A stretch of 64,000 bases of DNA, from assembly GCA_030428615.1 (NCBI GenBank), contig JAUIDN010000006.1, positions 62,001-126,000 on the forward strand, given 5' to 3'. This DNA is from Alphaproteobacteria bacterium (GTDB lineage Bacteria; Pseudomonadota; Alphaproteobacteria; Sphingomonadales; Emcibacteraceae). The notes below the pieces were generated by a model. That model was not told the origin of the DNA and searched no databases. It saw only the letters and a list, made by a program, of their open reading frames with translations. Shown piece by piece: positions 1-8,360 of this stretch. Numbering within the stretch: the first letter of the stretch is position 1; each line of letters begins with the position of its first letter. The translations under genes were made by a program, and so were the position numbers.

Positions 1-168
1 ACCAATCAGGAACGTATCGATTACGCTCTTGATCTTAAAAATATGGCCGAAGAAAGAGGGCGTATTCAATCGGATCTTCCGAAAATGGAAGCGGACCTGG
101 AAGCAGCGCGATATGATCTTGACATGTATGTTGCAAGCATTGCACCAAAATATCCCGGTGCATTATAA
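1..168 (+). CDS. C-terminal end of an unidentified charged, probably helical protein (5' truncated)
   Basis: The frame is open from base 1 and runs 55 codons to TAA at 166-168, so only the tail of the protein is in the window. The residues are rich in Glu, Arg, Lys and Asp with hydrophobics at roughly heptad spacing, as in a coiled coil or long helix, and the protein ends in APKYPGAL. No motif allows a family to be named. A hairpin at 176-201 follows immediately, which supports a real gene end here. Confidence 0.6.
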   Translation, partial: TNQERIDYALDLKNMAEERGRIQSDLPKMEADLEAARYDLDMYVASIAPKYPGAL

Positions 169-175
169 AAAATTA

Positions 176-201
176 AGCCCCAAACTATGTTGGTTGGGGC
201 T
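176..201. terminator. Bidirectional intrinsic terminator between convergent genes
   Basis: AGCCCCAA at 176-183 pairs perfectly with TTGGGGCT at 194-201 around a 10-nt loop. On the minus strand the stem is followed by a T-rich run (complement of the A-run at 167-172), so it is a good terminator for the small secreted protein gene. On the plus strand the T-tract is weaker, but it sits 8 nt after the stop of the truncated gene. Confidence 0.75.
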
Positions 202-210
202 CACTGACCT

Positions 211-456
211 TTAATTTTGCCTTCTTTTCGGCGGCTTAGGCTTGGATTTTGCCGCACTGGACTTAGCCTGTCCTTCCGCCTTTTTCGCCTTTGTATTCAT
301 TTTAGCTTCAGCAGATTCCCCTTTATCTGCATTTTTCTCCATCATTTCCTTTGCTTTTTCCGCAGATTGCGGAGCGGCTTGAAATGCAGATGCTGAAGAC
401 ATGGTAAAACCGATGGCAATAAGGGAAGTCATTAAAAAAGTTGTATACTTATTCAT
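211..456 (-). CDS. Small secreted Lys/Ala-rich protein, function unknown
   Basis: 81 residues counted from the ATG at 456. AGGAG lies 6 nt upstream of that ATG, so it is preferred over the in-frame ATG 18 bases further up. Residues 1-24 form a classic Sec signal peptide (Lys near the start, hydrophobic core, cleavage after Ala-Ser-Ala). The mature part of about 57 residues is almost entirely Ala, Lys, Glu, Ser and Gln and ends in a basic Lys-Pro/Arg tail, so it is probably disordered or helical. No family is recognised. It is monocistronic, between the hairpin at 176-201 and the ZntB gene. Confidence 0.7.
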   Translation of the reverse strand: MNKYTTFLMTSLIAIGFTMSSASAFQAAPQSAEKAKEMMEKNADKGESAEAKMNTKAKKAEGQAKSSAAKSKPKPPKRRQN

Positions 457-574
457 AATAATCTCCTGTCTCATAGGAATGACATTCTAGTCATAATAAG
501 GCTATTTAAAGGCAACATAAAATAAAAACGGTAATTGACCCGCCAATCCTTTTTATTTTCGATGGCAACCTTAT

Positions 575-1549
575 TCAAAACCATTTCATTTTTTTGAAGA
601 CAAGCACCTGGGCTATAACAACGGCGACAAGCATTCCGCAGAATATCCAGAACGCTTCGCTATTTTCCGCACCGGGCATCCCACCTATATTTATGCCAAG
701 AAGTCCGGTTAAAAACCCGAGTGGCAGAAATATTGCCGCAATAACCGACAGAATATACATATTTTTGTTCAGTCGGTCGGACATGATATTTGCAAGTTCG
801 TCCTTAACAATTTGCGCCCGTTCCCGGATAGCGTCAAGATCTTCGACATACCGTAAAACTCTATCATAATTTTCCTGCAAATGTCTTTTGGTGTTCGCTG
901 TTACCCATGGAAGATCTGACACCCTAAGTTGGCCAATCGCATCTTTTTGCGGTGCCATATAACGACGAAGTACAATCGCTTTTTTTCTTATGTCGATAAT
1001 GTTTTCACGCAATGATAAGTTCGGCTTTTCAAGAATTTGCTCCTCCACATCATCGGTTTTTTCATCGAGTTCTGTAATCACGGGTTCGATACGTTCAAAT
1101 AATCTGGATACCAGCATAGAAACAAATTGCCCGGCGTCGGTTGGGCCAGTGCCTGATTTCAATTTCTCTTCAACATCTTTGATCGCTTTCAACTGCCTTT
1201 TCTGCACACTGATAATTCTAAATTTATCGACCCAGAGGCGGATTGAAACCATGTCTTCCGGATCTGCATCTTTATTCAGATTTACACCACGCAATATGAT
1301 GATAGCGCCGTCGTTGATTTCGGTTACACGCGGTCTGGTTTCTTCCGCGAGCAACGCTTCGACCACAAAATTATCCAGATAGCCAAGTTCGCTTTTTAAC
1401 CAATCCTTGGTTTTTGGATTGCTTCGATCCAATTGAACCCACGCGAGTTGCTCATCTTTAATCTTCTGACTGGCTATTTTCACATCATTAATAGCCGTAC
1501 CCCCACCCGCACCATCAATTTCATAGGCACCTAAAATTGTATCGCTCAT
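575..1549 (-). CDS. zntB: ZntB/CorA-family divalent metal (Zn2+/Mg2+) transporter
   Basis: 324 residues, the usual length for the CorA superfamily. A long acidic and helical cytoplasmic domain (about 1-260) precedes two C-terminal membrane helices (about 263-285 and 297-317). The loop signature between them begins Gly-Ile-Asn (about residue 284) followed by IGGMPG, which is the ZntB form rather than the CorA form (GMN). In known members a homopentamer conducts metal ions; ZntB-type proteins take up zinc in symport with protons, and older work describes efflux, so direction is uncertain. Its start overlaps the stop of the upstream MscS gene by 4 nt (ATGA), implying a coupled two-gene unit for ion balance. 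Confidence 0.88.
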   Translation of the reverse strand: MSDTILGAYEIDGAGGGTAINDVKIASQKIKDEQLAWVQLDRSNPKTKDWLKSELGYLDNFVVEALLAEETRPRVTEINDGAIIILRGVNLNKDADPEDMVSIRLWVDKFRIISVQKRQLKAIKDVEEKLKSGTGPTDAGQFVSMLVSRLFERIEPVITELDEKTDDVEEQILEKPNLSLRENIIDIRKKAIVLRRYMAPQKDAIGQLRVSDLPWVTANTKRHLQENYDRVLRYVEDLDAIRERAQIVKDELANIMSDRLNKNMYILSVIAAIFLPLGFLTGLLGINIGGMPGAENSEAFWIFCGMLVAVVIAQVLVFKKMKWF

Positions 1550-2499
1550 TTCAGATCCTCAATATTTTTAACGTGCACATCACGTTGCGGGAACGGTATT
1601 TCAATATTGTTGGCTTCAAATTTATCCCATATGGAAAACAAAATATCGCTTTTGGGTCTGATGCGGCCCTCAATGATGTTATCAACCCAGAAATACAGCG
1701 TAAACAAAACGGCGCTGTCCGCATAATCCGTTAAAAAGCACTCCGGTTCCCTTTGCGTGCTGCATCTTGGATGCTCCCTTGCCGCTTCAAGGATCAGTTC
1801 ATATGCTTTTTTTATATCGCTTTTATAGGAAACACCGATATTGATATCCAGCCGCCCCAATGTATTGCTATAGGTCCAGTTGGTTACCCTGTTGGTGATA
1901 AAATCCTCGTTTGGGATCATTATTTCCCGGCTTTCGAAGGTTTCAATCAACGTGAACCTTGCACCAGTATGTCTGACAAACCCTGAAGTCCCGTCATCCA
2001 GTTCAATCAGATCATCTTCAACCACCGTTTTTTCAAACAAAAGAATTAACCCACTAATGAAATTGGATGCGATTTTCTGAAGGCCGATGCCAATACCAAT
2101 ACCGATGGCACCGCTGAATATTGCAAGTCCCGTAAGGTCAATCGCCAGCAGATCGAGAGCCATCAAGAACGCTATAAAATAGACAAGCATCTGAAATGCT
2201 TTGACGATAATCGCCCTGTTGCTGGCTTTTATGTTCTGAATATTTTTTAAATGCGCTTCTCCGAAATCAGAAAATATACCTGCGATCCAGAATAATGATA
2301 TGATGATAATCGACGCACGTAAAATGAGATAGGCGGAAAAACGTCTGTCACCCAATTGAAATGACAGCGCATCTGAATCCAGAAATTCCTGTATCGGCGT
2401 CATATATCCAAGGAACCCAAGGGCGAAAAACCCTGCGACGACGATGACCAGTAATAATTTCGCCACCCATGACCGCGGTTTCAAGAGAGATTTCCACAT
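1546..2499 (-). CDS. MscS-family small-conductance mechanosensitive channel
   Basis: 317 residues. Hydrophobic helices at about 12-34, 57-78 and 97-118 are followed by the Gly/Ala-rich pore helix typical of MscS (about 124-156, with repeated Gly-Ile pairs and the sequence LQKIASNFISG). The soluble beta domain and alpha/beta C-terminal domain follow, including the conserved IPN motif (EIMIPNEDF). Family members open under membrane tension to release solutes on hypo-osmotic shock; a heptamer in the inner membrane is expected. First gene of a two-gene unit with the ZntB-like transporter, overlapping it by 4 nt. Confidence 0.88.
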   Translation of the reverse strand: MWKSLLKPRSWVAKLLLVIVVAGFFALGFLGYMTPIQEFLDSDALSFQLGDRRFSAYLILRASIIIISLFWIAGIFSDFGEAHLKNIQNIKASNRAIIVKAFQMLVYFIAFLMALDLLAIDLTGLAIFSGAIGIGIGIGLQKIASNFISGLILLFEKTVVEDDLIELDDGTSGFVRHTGARFTLIETFESREIMIPNEDFITNRVTNWTYSNTLGRLDINIGVSYKSDIKKAYELILEAAREHPRCSTQREPECFLTDYADSAVLFTLYFWVDNIIEGRIRPKSDILFSIWDKFEANNIEIPFPQRDVHVKNIEDLK

Positions 2500-2536
2500 A
2501 AATTGCTGCGCCCTTTGCTGTTTCTACACCTTCGTG

Positions 2537-3658
2537 TTAGCCTAATATTTCCTTGTATAAATTATAGACGTTAATTCCGGTAATCTTTTCTGCGTCATCC
2601 TCGCTTAACCCGCGCTCGAGAAGTTTATCCCAGATAACTTCCATACGCCGCGGGGAATTAAGTTCCTCGAAATAAAGCGGTACCCGCCTGATGTCGAACC
2701 GTGGGCCTTGCTCGCGCTGCATTTCCGCCAGATATTCATCCGTTACGACCAAACGGCGATGATCCCTATCCGATCCGATGCAGACATGATCAATCCCAGC
2801 CACATTAACTGCATGCATGACATGATCAAAATAAAGCTCTACCATTCCATAACGTTCAAGCGTCATAAAGGTCCTTATTTGCGTAATCCCGGCAACACCG
2901 CCCTTATCAGCAAGTTTCCGGAATACGTCATCCGGCATGCTGCGCGAGTCTTCTCTAAGCGCATCACATGCCGTATGAGAGATATGAATTGGCCTATCTG
3001 ATATTTCGATGGCATCCAGGGTTGTTTGCTCATTTGCATGGCTAAGATCAATAATCATGCCGATGTCATTGAGCTTTTCAATCAGTTTCGCACCAAAATC
3101 CGTTACGCCCGAGCCATGCTTTTCCATACAACCCGATCCGGCGTAATTTTGGTAATTGTAGGTAAGTTGACATGACCTTTGCCCAACCCCATAAAACACA
3201 TCAACATTATCAAGATCACGCATAAAATGATCCGAATTCTGCGTCAGATAAAAAATAGCCATCTTTCCTTCTGCACGCGCACGGTCAATGTCTGCTGAGG
3301 TCGTACCTTTAAGATAAAATTTTGATTTTTCATCAATATGACGGTCAAACCACAACATTTCTTCGAGCGCAGATTGAAACCCTCCTTCCACCGAAAGATT
3401 ATCCTGACGCGGATTCCCACAGGTCACTGTAATAGAACGCATTCCGGCCGCGAGCATTTCCTCAATCAATTCGTCTGTATAAGTGTCACGAATTTCACCC
3501 ATCGCATCAATGACCAAAGCGTTACGCTTCGGATCCCACGGCTTCCCAACAAGAGCCGGGGTAAAATTTGGGTCATTGCTTTGTGATAGCGCTATATTCG
3601 GCAGCGCAGCCATAAGCGGAAGCGCCGATGCGCCAATCATAAATTCACGTCTGTTCAT
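2537..3658 (-). CDS. Tat-exported M19 (membrane dipeptidase)-like protein A, altered metal site
   Basis: 373 residues. The N-terminus NRREFM followed by a hydrophobic stretch and Ala-Leu-Ser is a twin-arginine signal. The rest follows the M19 renal-dipeptidase fold order: first strand motif (51-55), Q140 region, LTY (about 167), DLSH (H207), ISHT (H228) and GSD (295-297). M19 enzymes cleave dipeptides with two zinc ions. Here the first HxD ligand pair reads Met53-x-Glu55, the bridging Glu reads Gln140 and the substrate-side His of LTH is Tyr, while H207, H228 and D297 remain. The activity may therefore be changed or lost. It lies 3 nt after paralogue B, so the two are translationally coupled, and both are divergent from the amine oxidase array. 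Confidence 0.8.
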   Translation of the reverse strand: MNRREFMIGASALPLMAALPNIALSQSNDPNFTPALVGKPWDPKRNALVIDAMGEIRDTYTDELIEEMLAAGMRSITVTCGNPRQDNLSVEGGFQSALEEMLWFDRHIDEKSKFYLKGTTSADIDRARAEGKMAIFYLTQNSDHFMRDLDNVDVFYGVGQRSCQLTYNYQNYAGSGCMEKHGSGVTDFGAKLIEKLNDIGMIIDLSHANEQTTLDAIEISDRPIHISHTACDALREDSRSMPDDVFRKLADKGGVAGITQIRTFMTLERYGMVELYFDHVMHAVNVAGIDHVCIGSDRDHRRLVVTDEYLAEMQREQGPRFDIRRVPLYFEELNSPRRMEVIWDKLLERGLSEDDAEKITGINVYNLYKEILG

Positions 3659-3661
3659 TAT

Positions 3662-4735
3662 TTACCCTATTATTTTTTCATAAAGATTATAGACATTCTG
3701 ACCCATCACTTTTTCAAGTTGCCCTTCGGAAAGTCCGCGGTTTTTAAGATTATCCCAAATCACTTCCATTCGACGCGGTCCGTTTAGATCCTCAAAATAA
3801 AGCGGGTATTCTTCCGCATTAATATGGCCTTCCTCCGCAATAAGTTCAGCGATATATTCTTCCGTCATCGTAAGTCTGCGGTGATCACGGTCAGAACCGA
3901 TACAAACATGATCAATACCACACACATCAATTGCATGCATGATGTGATCATAATAAAATTGCGAATTCTGGTCCTTGGTCATAAACCCACGCATTTGTGT
4001 GATTCCGACAAGTCCGTCTTTTTCTGCAAGGCGGCGCAATATCCTGTCCGGCATATTACGTGGATGATTAAATAAATCCTTGCAGCATGTATGGGAAATA
4101 ATAATTGGTTCTTTGGACGCATTAATCGTATCAAGCGTTGTCGCCTCATTTGAATGACTAGTGTCAACGAGCATACCTATATCATTCATTTTTTCCACCA
4201 GCTCATGGCCAAATGTTGTAAGGCCGGAACCATTTATTTCCATACAGCCGGCTCCCGCCCAGTTTTGATAATTATATGTTATCTGGCTTGAACGCAGACC
4301 CATGTCATAAAAAACATCAACGTTATCAAGATTACGCATAAAATGTGTTGAATTCTGTGTCAGGTAAAATACTGCTATTTTGCCCTGCTCACGCGCCTTT
4401 GCGATATCTTTAACCGTTGTGGTGCGCATATAATATTGCGGCTTACTATCCAGAAAACGGTTATAATATAAAAGTCCCTCCATCGTGTCATTATAGGCCT
4501 TTTGCCCCTGCACTTTCGGATCTACAAGCGTCACACAAATAGAACGAATACCACTCGCAAGCATTTCTTCGACAAGACTATCTTCATATACATCACGAAG
4601 TTCACCCATGGCATCAAATATAAGCGTTTTACCATTCCAAGGCGTGCCTGTAGCTTCTGCAAACGAAATATTCGGCAAACCTGCCAAAAGCGGCATTGCC
4701 GCGGCCCCTGCCAGAAATTGTCTCCTGTCAATCAT
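3662..4735 (-). CDS. Tat-exported M19 (membrane dipeptidase)-like protein B, altered metal site
   Basis: 357 residues from the ATG at 4735, chosen because GGGAG sits just upstream and the Tat motif DRRQFL then falls at the very N-terminus; an ATG 45 bases higher lacks this. It is a paralogue of the next gene over the whole length and shares the same substitutions: DAMGE in place of the metal-binding D-G-H-N-D type motif, Gln in place of the bridging Glu (LTQN), and LTH changed to ITY. The two later histidines (TSH and ISHT) and GSD are retained. The conservation of identical changes in two copies argues for a distinct subfamily rather than decay. First gene of the two-gene unit; its 5' region is shared with amine oxidase 1. 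Confidence 0.8.
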   Translation of the reverse strand: MIDRRQFLAGAAAMPLLAGLPNISFAEATGTPWNGKTLIFDAMGELRDVYEDSLVEEMLASGIRSICVTLVDPKVQGQKAYNDTMEGLLYYNRFLDSKPQYYMRTTTVKDIAKAREQGKIAVFYLTQNSTHFMRNLDNVDVFYDMGLRSSQITYNYQNWAGAGCMEINGSGLTTFGHELVEKMNDIGMLVDTSHSNEATTLDTINASKEPIIISHTCCKDLFNHPRNMPDRILRRLAEKDGLVGITQMRGFMTKDQNSQFYYDHIMHAIDVCGIDHVCIGSDRDHRRLTMTEEYIAELIAEEGHINAEEYPLYFEDLNGPRRMEVIWDNLKNRGLSEGQLEKVMGQNVYNLYEKIIG

Positions 4736-4921
4736 TGCGATCTCCCATTTTGTTATTGGTATTATTTTAATCGACAACATATCAGACGACCATCAAAGAT
4801 AACAAGCAGAATTCAATTATAATTTGACTCATACTGATCATTTAATGCTATTATTTCATCATACTAAAAATAAAATAACAGTGCGGGACTTCAGACAAAA
4901 TATTGACATGGAGCAAGACAA

Positions 4922-6508
4922 ATGACCGACCCAAACAAAAATAACCTTACAAAACGCGATTTTTTACAAACCCTTGGTATGATTGGTGGTTCAGCAGCTG
5001 TAATGACCGCACTTTCAGGATTTGAACATAGCCTCGCATCCGATATGACCGCACCACCAGATCTGGCCACTTCAGGAAATGGTAAGAAAATCATTATTCT
5101 GGGTTCTGGCATGTCGGGCATGGTTTCAGCGCTTGAACTTGGAAAAAAAGGATATGACATTGAGGTTCTTGAGGCACGGGACTTCGCAGGTGGTCGTAAT
5201 TCCTGCTCCCGCAAGGGGACCAAAGTAACCCACGCTGACGGAACAACGCATGTATGTGATTTTGATCATGACCAATATTTAAACCATGGTGCTTGGCGTA
5301 TCCCGGGACAACATCATTCAACACTTCATTATGCGCGGTCACTTGGTGTTCCGCTCGAAGTAATGCTTAATCACAGCACGCAAAGCTATTTATACAGTGA
5401 GGACATTGAAGGTCCGCTAAACGGAAAGCGTGTAAGACGAATTCACGCTGAAACAGACCGGCTTGGGAATGTCGCAGAACTCCTTGCCAAATGCGCCAGT
5501 GGCGGTGCCCTTGATGATATGATGGCCAGGGAAGATGTGGAAAAGCTTCTCGAATATCTGCGTAGTATGGGACTTATCAATAACGAAACATTTGAATATC
5601 AGGCAAACAGCGTTCGCGGTTACGCTTCCTATCCGGGCGCAGGCGAAAACTACGGAACATTGTCAGAACCATACCCATTCAGCGATCTTTTGAATCTAAA
5701 TATGGAAACACGGGAACTTACGGCTGATCACCCGACCACGATGTTCCAGGCCGTCGGCGGGATGGATCAAATTGCCTTCGCAATTCGTGATGCAATCCCC
5801 GCGGGCACAATCAAGCTGAACAAAGAAGTTACAAAAATATCGCAATCTGAAAACGGTGTGGTCATTAGTTATAAAGACACCAAGACGGGTGAACAGACAA
5901 CAACGACAGGTGACTACTGTATTTCGACAATTCCTTTTGCCGTTGTCACGGAAATTGAAAACGATTTTTCACCAGCAATGATTGACGCCATGAAAACCCC
6001 TGCTCCAAGTCACGTGGCAAAATTCGGTCTTCAGATGACCCGGCGTTTCTGGGAACAGGATGATATGATCTATGGCGGCAATTCATCAACCAGCATGGCT
6101 GGCTCTATCGCATATCCGTCATCCGACCTGCACGGAACACAAGGTGGCGTGCTTCTGGCTTCCTATTTATTTGGTGGTAGGGCCGATGATTTCAGCAAAT
6201 TGAACATGGATCAAAAAATTGAAAATGCACTTTCCATCGGTGAAAAAGTACACCCGGGTAATTATCGGAAGCATTTCAATGGCAAGGCCGCTGGTATCGT
6301 CTGGCATGATGAAAAATATAATAAATCCGGTTGGTCAAGTTGGCGTGGTGACAGCATAAAAAAACTACCAACCATTTTGAAGGGTGAACGTCGCGTTCTA
6401 TTTAGCGGCGACTGTATTTGTCCGCGTCTTTCCGGGTGGCTAGCAGGAGCCATTGAAGGAGCTTGGCTAACCATGCAGGAAGTTGACAAGCGAGTCGGCA
6501 TGGGTTGA
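4922..6508 (+). CDS. Exported FAD-dependent amine oxidase 1 of 5
   Basis: 528 residues. The N-terminus has a Tat-like signal with Lys-Arg in place of the Arg pair (TKRDFL at 10-15) and a hydrophobic segment to about residue 40. The Rossmann FAD site follows (GSGMSG at 61-66, acidic E84, GGR at 90-92), then a substrate domain and the flavin-contacting region FQAVGGMD. The C-terminal block ends in GW-GAIEGAW. The usual AGE-H-T motif near the end reads SGD here. This is the flavin monoamine oxidase / L-amino-acid oxidase family, which makes imine, H2O2 and ammonia; the substrate cannot be read from sequence. GGAG lies about 10 nt before the ATG, and a strong terminator at 6532-6563 separates it from copy 2. 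Confidence 0.85.
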   Translation: MTDPNKNNLTKRDFLQTLGMIGGSAAVMTALSGFEHSLASDMTAPPDLATSGNGKKIIILGSGMSGMVSALELGKKGYDIEVLEARDFAGGRNSCSRKGTKVTHADGTTHVCDFDHDQYLNHGAWRIPGQHHSTLHYARSLGVPLEVMLNHSTQSYLYSEDIEGPLNGKRVRRIHAETDRLGNVAELLAKCASGGALDDMMAREDVEKLLEYLRSMGLINNETFEYQANSVRGYASYPGAGENYGTLSEPYPFSDLLNLNMETRELTADHPTTMFQAVGGMDQIAFAIRDAIPAGTIKLNKEVTKISQSENGVVISYKDTKTGEQTTTTGDYCISTIPFAVVTEIENDFSPAMIDAMKTPAPSHVAKFGLQMTRRFWEQDDMIYGGNSSTSMAGSIAYPSSDLHGTQGGVLLASYLFGGRADDFSKLNMDQKIENALSIGEKVHPGNYRKHFNGKAAGIVWHDEKYNKSGWSSWRGDSIKKLPTILKGERRVLFSGDCICPRLSGWLAGAIEGAWLTMQEVDKRVGMG

Positions 6509-6531
6509 CCCATTAACCACAAAAAAATGAT

Positions 6532-6563
6532 AAAAGGCCCCGTTTTAAGCGGGGCCTTTTTTT
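6532..6563 (+). terminator. Strong intrinsic terminator after amine oxidase 1
   Basis: AAAAGGCCCCG (6532-6542) and CGGGGCCTTTT (6550-6560) form an 11-bp perfect stem with a 7-nt loop, followed by a run of seven T (6557-6563). It should end transcription from copy 1, which implies that copy 2 and the following copies have their own promoter in 6564-6661. Confidence 0.93.
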
Positions 6564-6661
6564 ATGATTATAGCATATTGTTATATTATATCGTATATGT
6601 TATGAAATCCTTATTAACTATATGGGAAAAAATTACGAGAAAATATACGGGACAATGTATA

Positions 6662-8266
6662 ATGACTGATCAATTGAATGATTTCGCGGGCATAAGCAAA
6701 CGGGACTTTTTACAAAAATTGGGCATGATTGGCGGCTCCGCCGCTCTATATACCGCAATGCAGGGGCTGGAAATAGTGCATGCATCGGCGATGAGTGCAC
6801 CTCCTGCCCTTTCAACCGATGGAACCGGAAAAAAAGTGATCATTCTTGGGGCAGGACTTTCGGGGCTCGTCACTTCCCTTGAACTTACAAAAAAAGGGTA
6901 TGACTGCGAAATAATAGAGGCACGTGCTTTTGCTGGTGGTCGCTGTCAATCCGCAAGAAAAGGCAAAGTCATTCAGGAGCTTGGCGGTGAACGTCAGGTA
7001 TGTAATTTCGAACACGGGCAGTATCTTAATATTGGCCCGTGGCGTATTCCTGCTGAACATAAGGCGGTTATCCACTATTGTCGCGAATTGGATGTGGCGC
7101 TTGAGCCAATGATCAATAAATCGGTACATGCGTACTATTATAGTGAAAACATTGACAGCTCACTTAAGGGAAAGCGCCTGCGCCAGGTGGAAATTGATGT
7201 TGATCGTGCCGGAAATGTGAGTGAACTTCTTGCAAAAGCCGCAAATAACGGTGCATTGGACGATACGTTTAATGCCGAAGACAAAGAAAGACTGCTCGAA
7301 TATCTGACATCCACCGGTCTTCTTGATCGGGAAGAACTGACCTACCGCGCCAATCGTGCACGCGGCTACGAAAGTTATCCCGGCACCGCACTTGATGCAG
7401 GCAACCTTTCCATTCCATATGATTTTGCAGAAGTTCTAAAATTAAAACTGGGAACTCGCTGGGCGACAGCAGACCACCCGGCCGTTATGTTCCAGGCTGT
7501 CGGTGGCATGGATCAAATTCCAATGGCAATGAAAAACGCGATAAAGCCCGGCACTATATCATATAACTCAGAAGTCATAAAAATTCAGCAATCCGATGAC
7601 AATGTGACGATTACCGTGATGAATACAGAATCCGGTGACATCAACACGGTAACAGCCGATTATATAATCTCCACAATTCCTTTTTCCGTCCTGAGTAGCA
7701 TTGAAAATGATTTCAGCGCCGAAATAAAAGATGCGTTGAAATCTGCCACGAGCTCACCTGCATACAAAATTGGCCTTCAGATGACCCGTCGTTTCTGGGA
7801 AGAAGATGATATGATTTACGGTGGCGCGTCCTATTCCGATATTGAAGATCACTATCAGACAAGCTACCCATCATCCAATCTATTTGGAAAGCATGGTGAT
7901 GTAATGCTCGCCAATTATAAATTCGGTGGCGGCAGCGTAGAGCTCTCAAATCATACAATTGCGGAACGCATCCAACATGCGCTTATGTGCGGCGAAAAAC
8001 TGCACCCTGGAAATTTCCGAAAACATTATAACGGCAATGCAATTTCCATGTCATGGCATAAGGATAAATATTCATTGGGTGGTGCATCCAGTTTCCGCAG
8101 CAATCGTCTTCGGCGCAAGCATATCCCAACGATTATCAAGGGGGAAAAACGCGTTATCTTCTCCGGTGGTGGTGTATCACCGTACCATAGCGCATGGATG
8201 ACGGGTGCAATCGAGGGCGCCTGGAACATGATGAAAGAATTCGACAAACGTGTCGCGCAAACATAA
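6662..8266 (+). CDS. Exported FAD-dependent amine oxidase 2 of 5
   Basis: 534 residues from the ATG at 6662. A start further upstream at 6527 would begin before the terminator hairpin and place about 45 odd residues ahead of the signal, so it is rejected. The same order as the other copies is visible: Tat-like SKRDFL signal with Lys-Arg, cleavage region near HASA, Rossmann GAGLSG, GGRC, FQAVGGMD, the long insert with RRFWEEDDMIYGG, and the C-terminal SGGG ... W-GAIEGAW block. No strong ribosome site is visible (GGGAC 10-13 nt upstream). Its leader around the ATG closely resembles that of copy 3, pointing to recent duplication. Predicted reaction: oxidation of an amine or amino acid outside the cytoplasm with H2O2 release. 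Confidence 0.85.
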   Translation: MTDQLNDFAGISKRDFLQKLGMIGGSAALYTAMQGLEIVHASAMSAPPALSTDGTGKKVIILGAGLSGLVTSLELTKKGYDCEIIEARAFAGGRCQSARKGKVIQELGGERQVCNFEHGQYLNIGPWRIPAEHKAVIHYCRELDVALEPMINKSVHAYYYSENIDSSLKGKRLRQVEIDVDRAGNVSELLAKAANNGALDDTFNAEDKERLLEYLTSTGLLDREELTYRANRARGYESYPGTALDAGNLSIPYDFAEVLKLKLGTRWATADHPAVMFQAVGGMDQIPMAMKNAIKPGTISYNSEVIKIQQSDDNVTITVMNTESGDINTVTADYIISTIPFSVLSSIENDFSAEIKDALKSATSSPAYKIGLQMTRRFWEEDDMIYGGASYSDIEDHYQTSYPSSNLFGKHGDVMLANYKFGGGSVELSNHTIAERIQHALMCGEKLHPGNFRKHYNGNAISMSWHKDKYSLGGASSFRSNRLRRKHIPTIIKGEKRVIFSGGGVSPYHSAWMTGAIEGAWNMMKEFDKRVAQT

Positions 8267-8360
8267 CGAAGAAATAATGGCGAGTCCGGTAATAACATGT
8301 CCGGTTTTCTGCATTATCCGAACACATTTTTTTAAAATATATTGATACTGGACAGATATA

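Noticed and set aside
6527-6661. A 45-residue longer N-terminus for amine oxidase 2 starting at 6527.
   Set aside because: It would begin ahead of the terminator hairpin of the previous gene, has no ribosome site, and would bury the Tat-like signal seen in all five copies.
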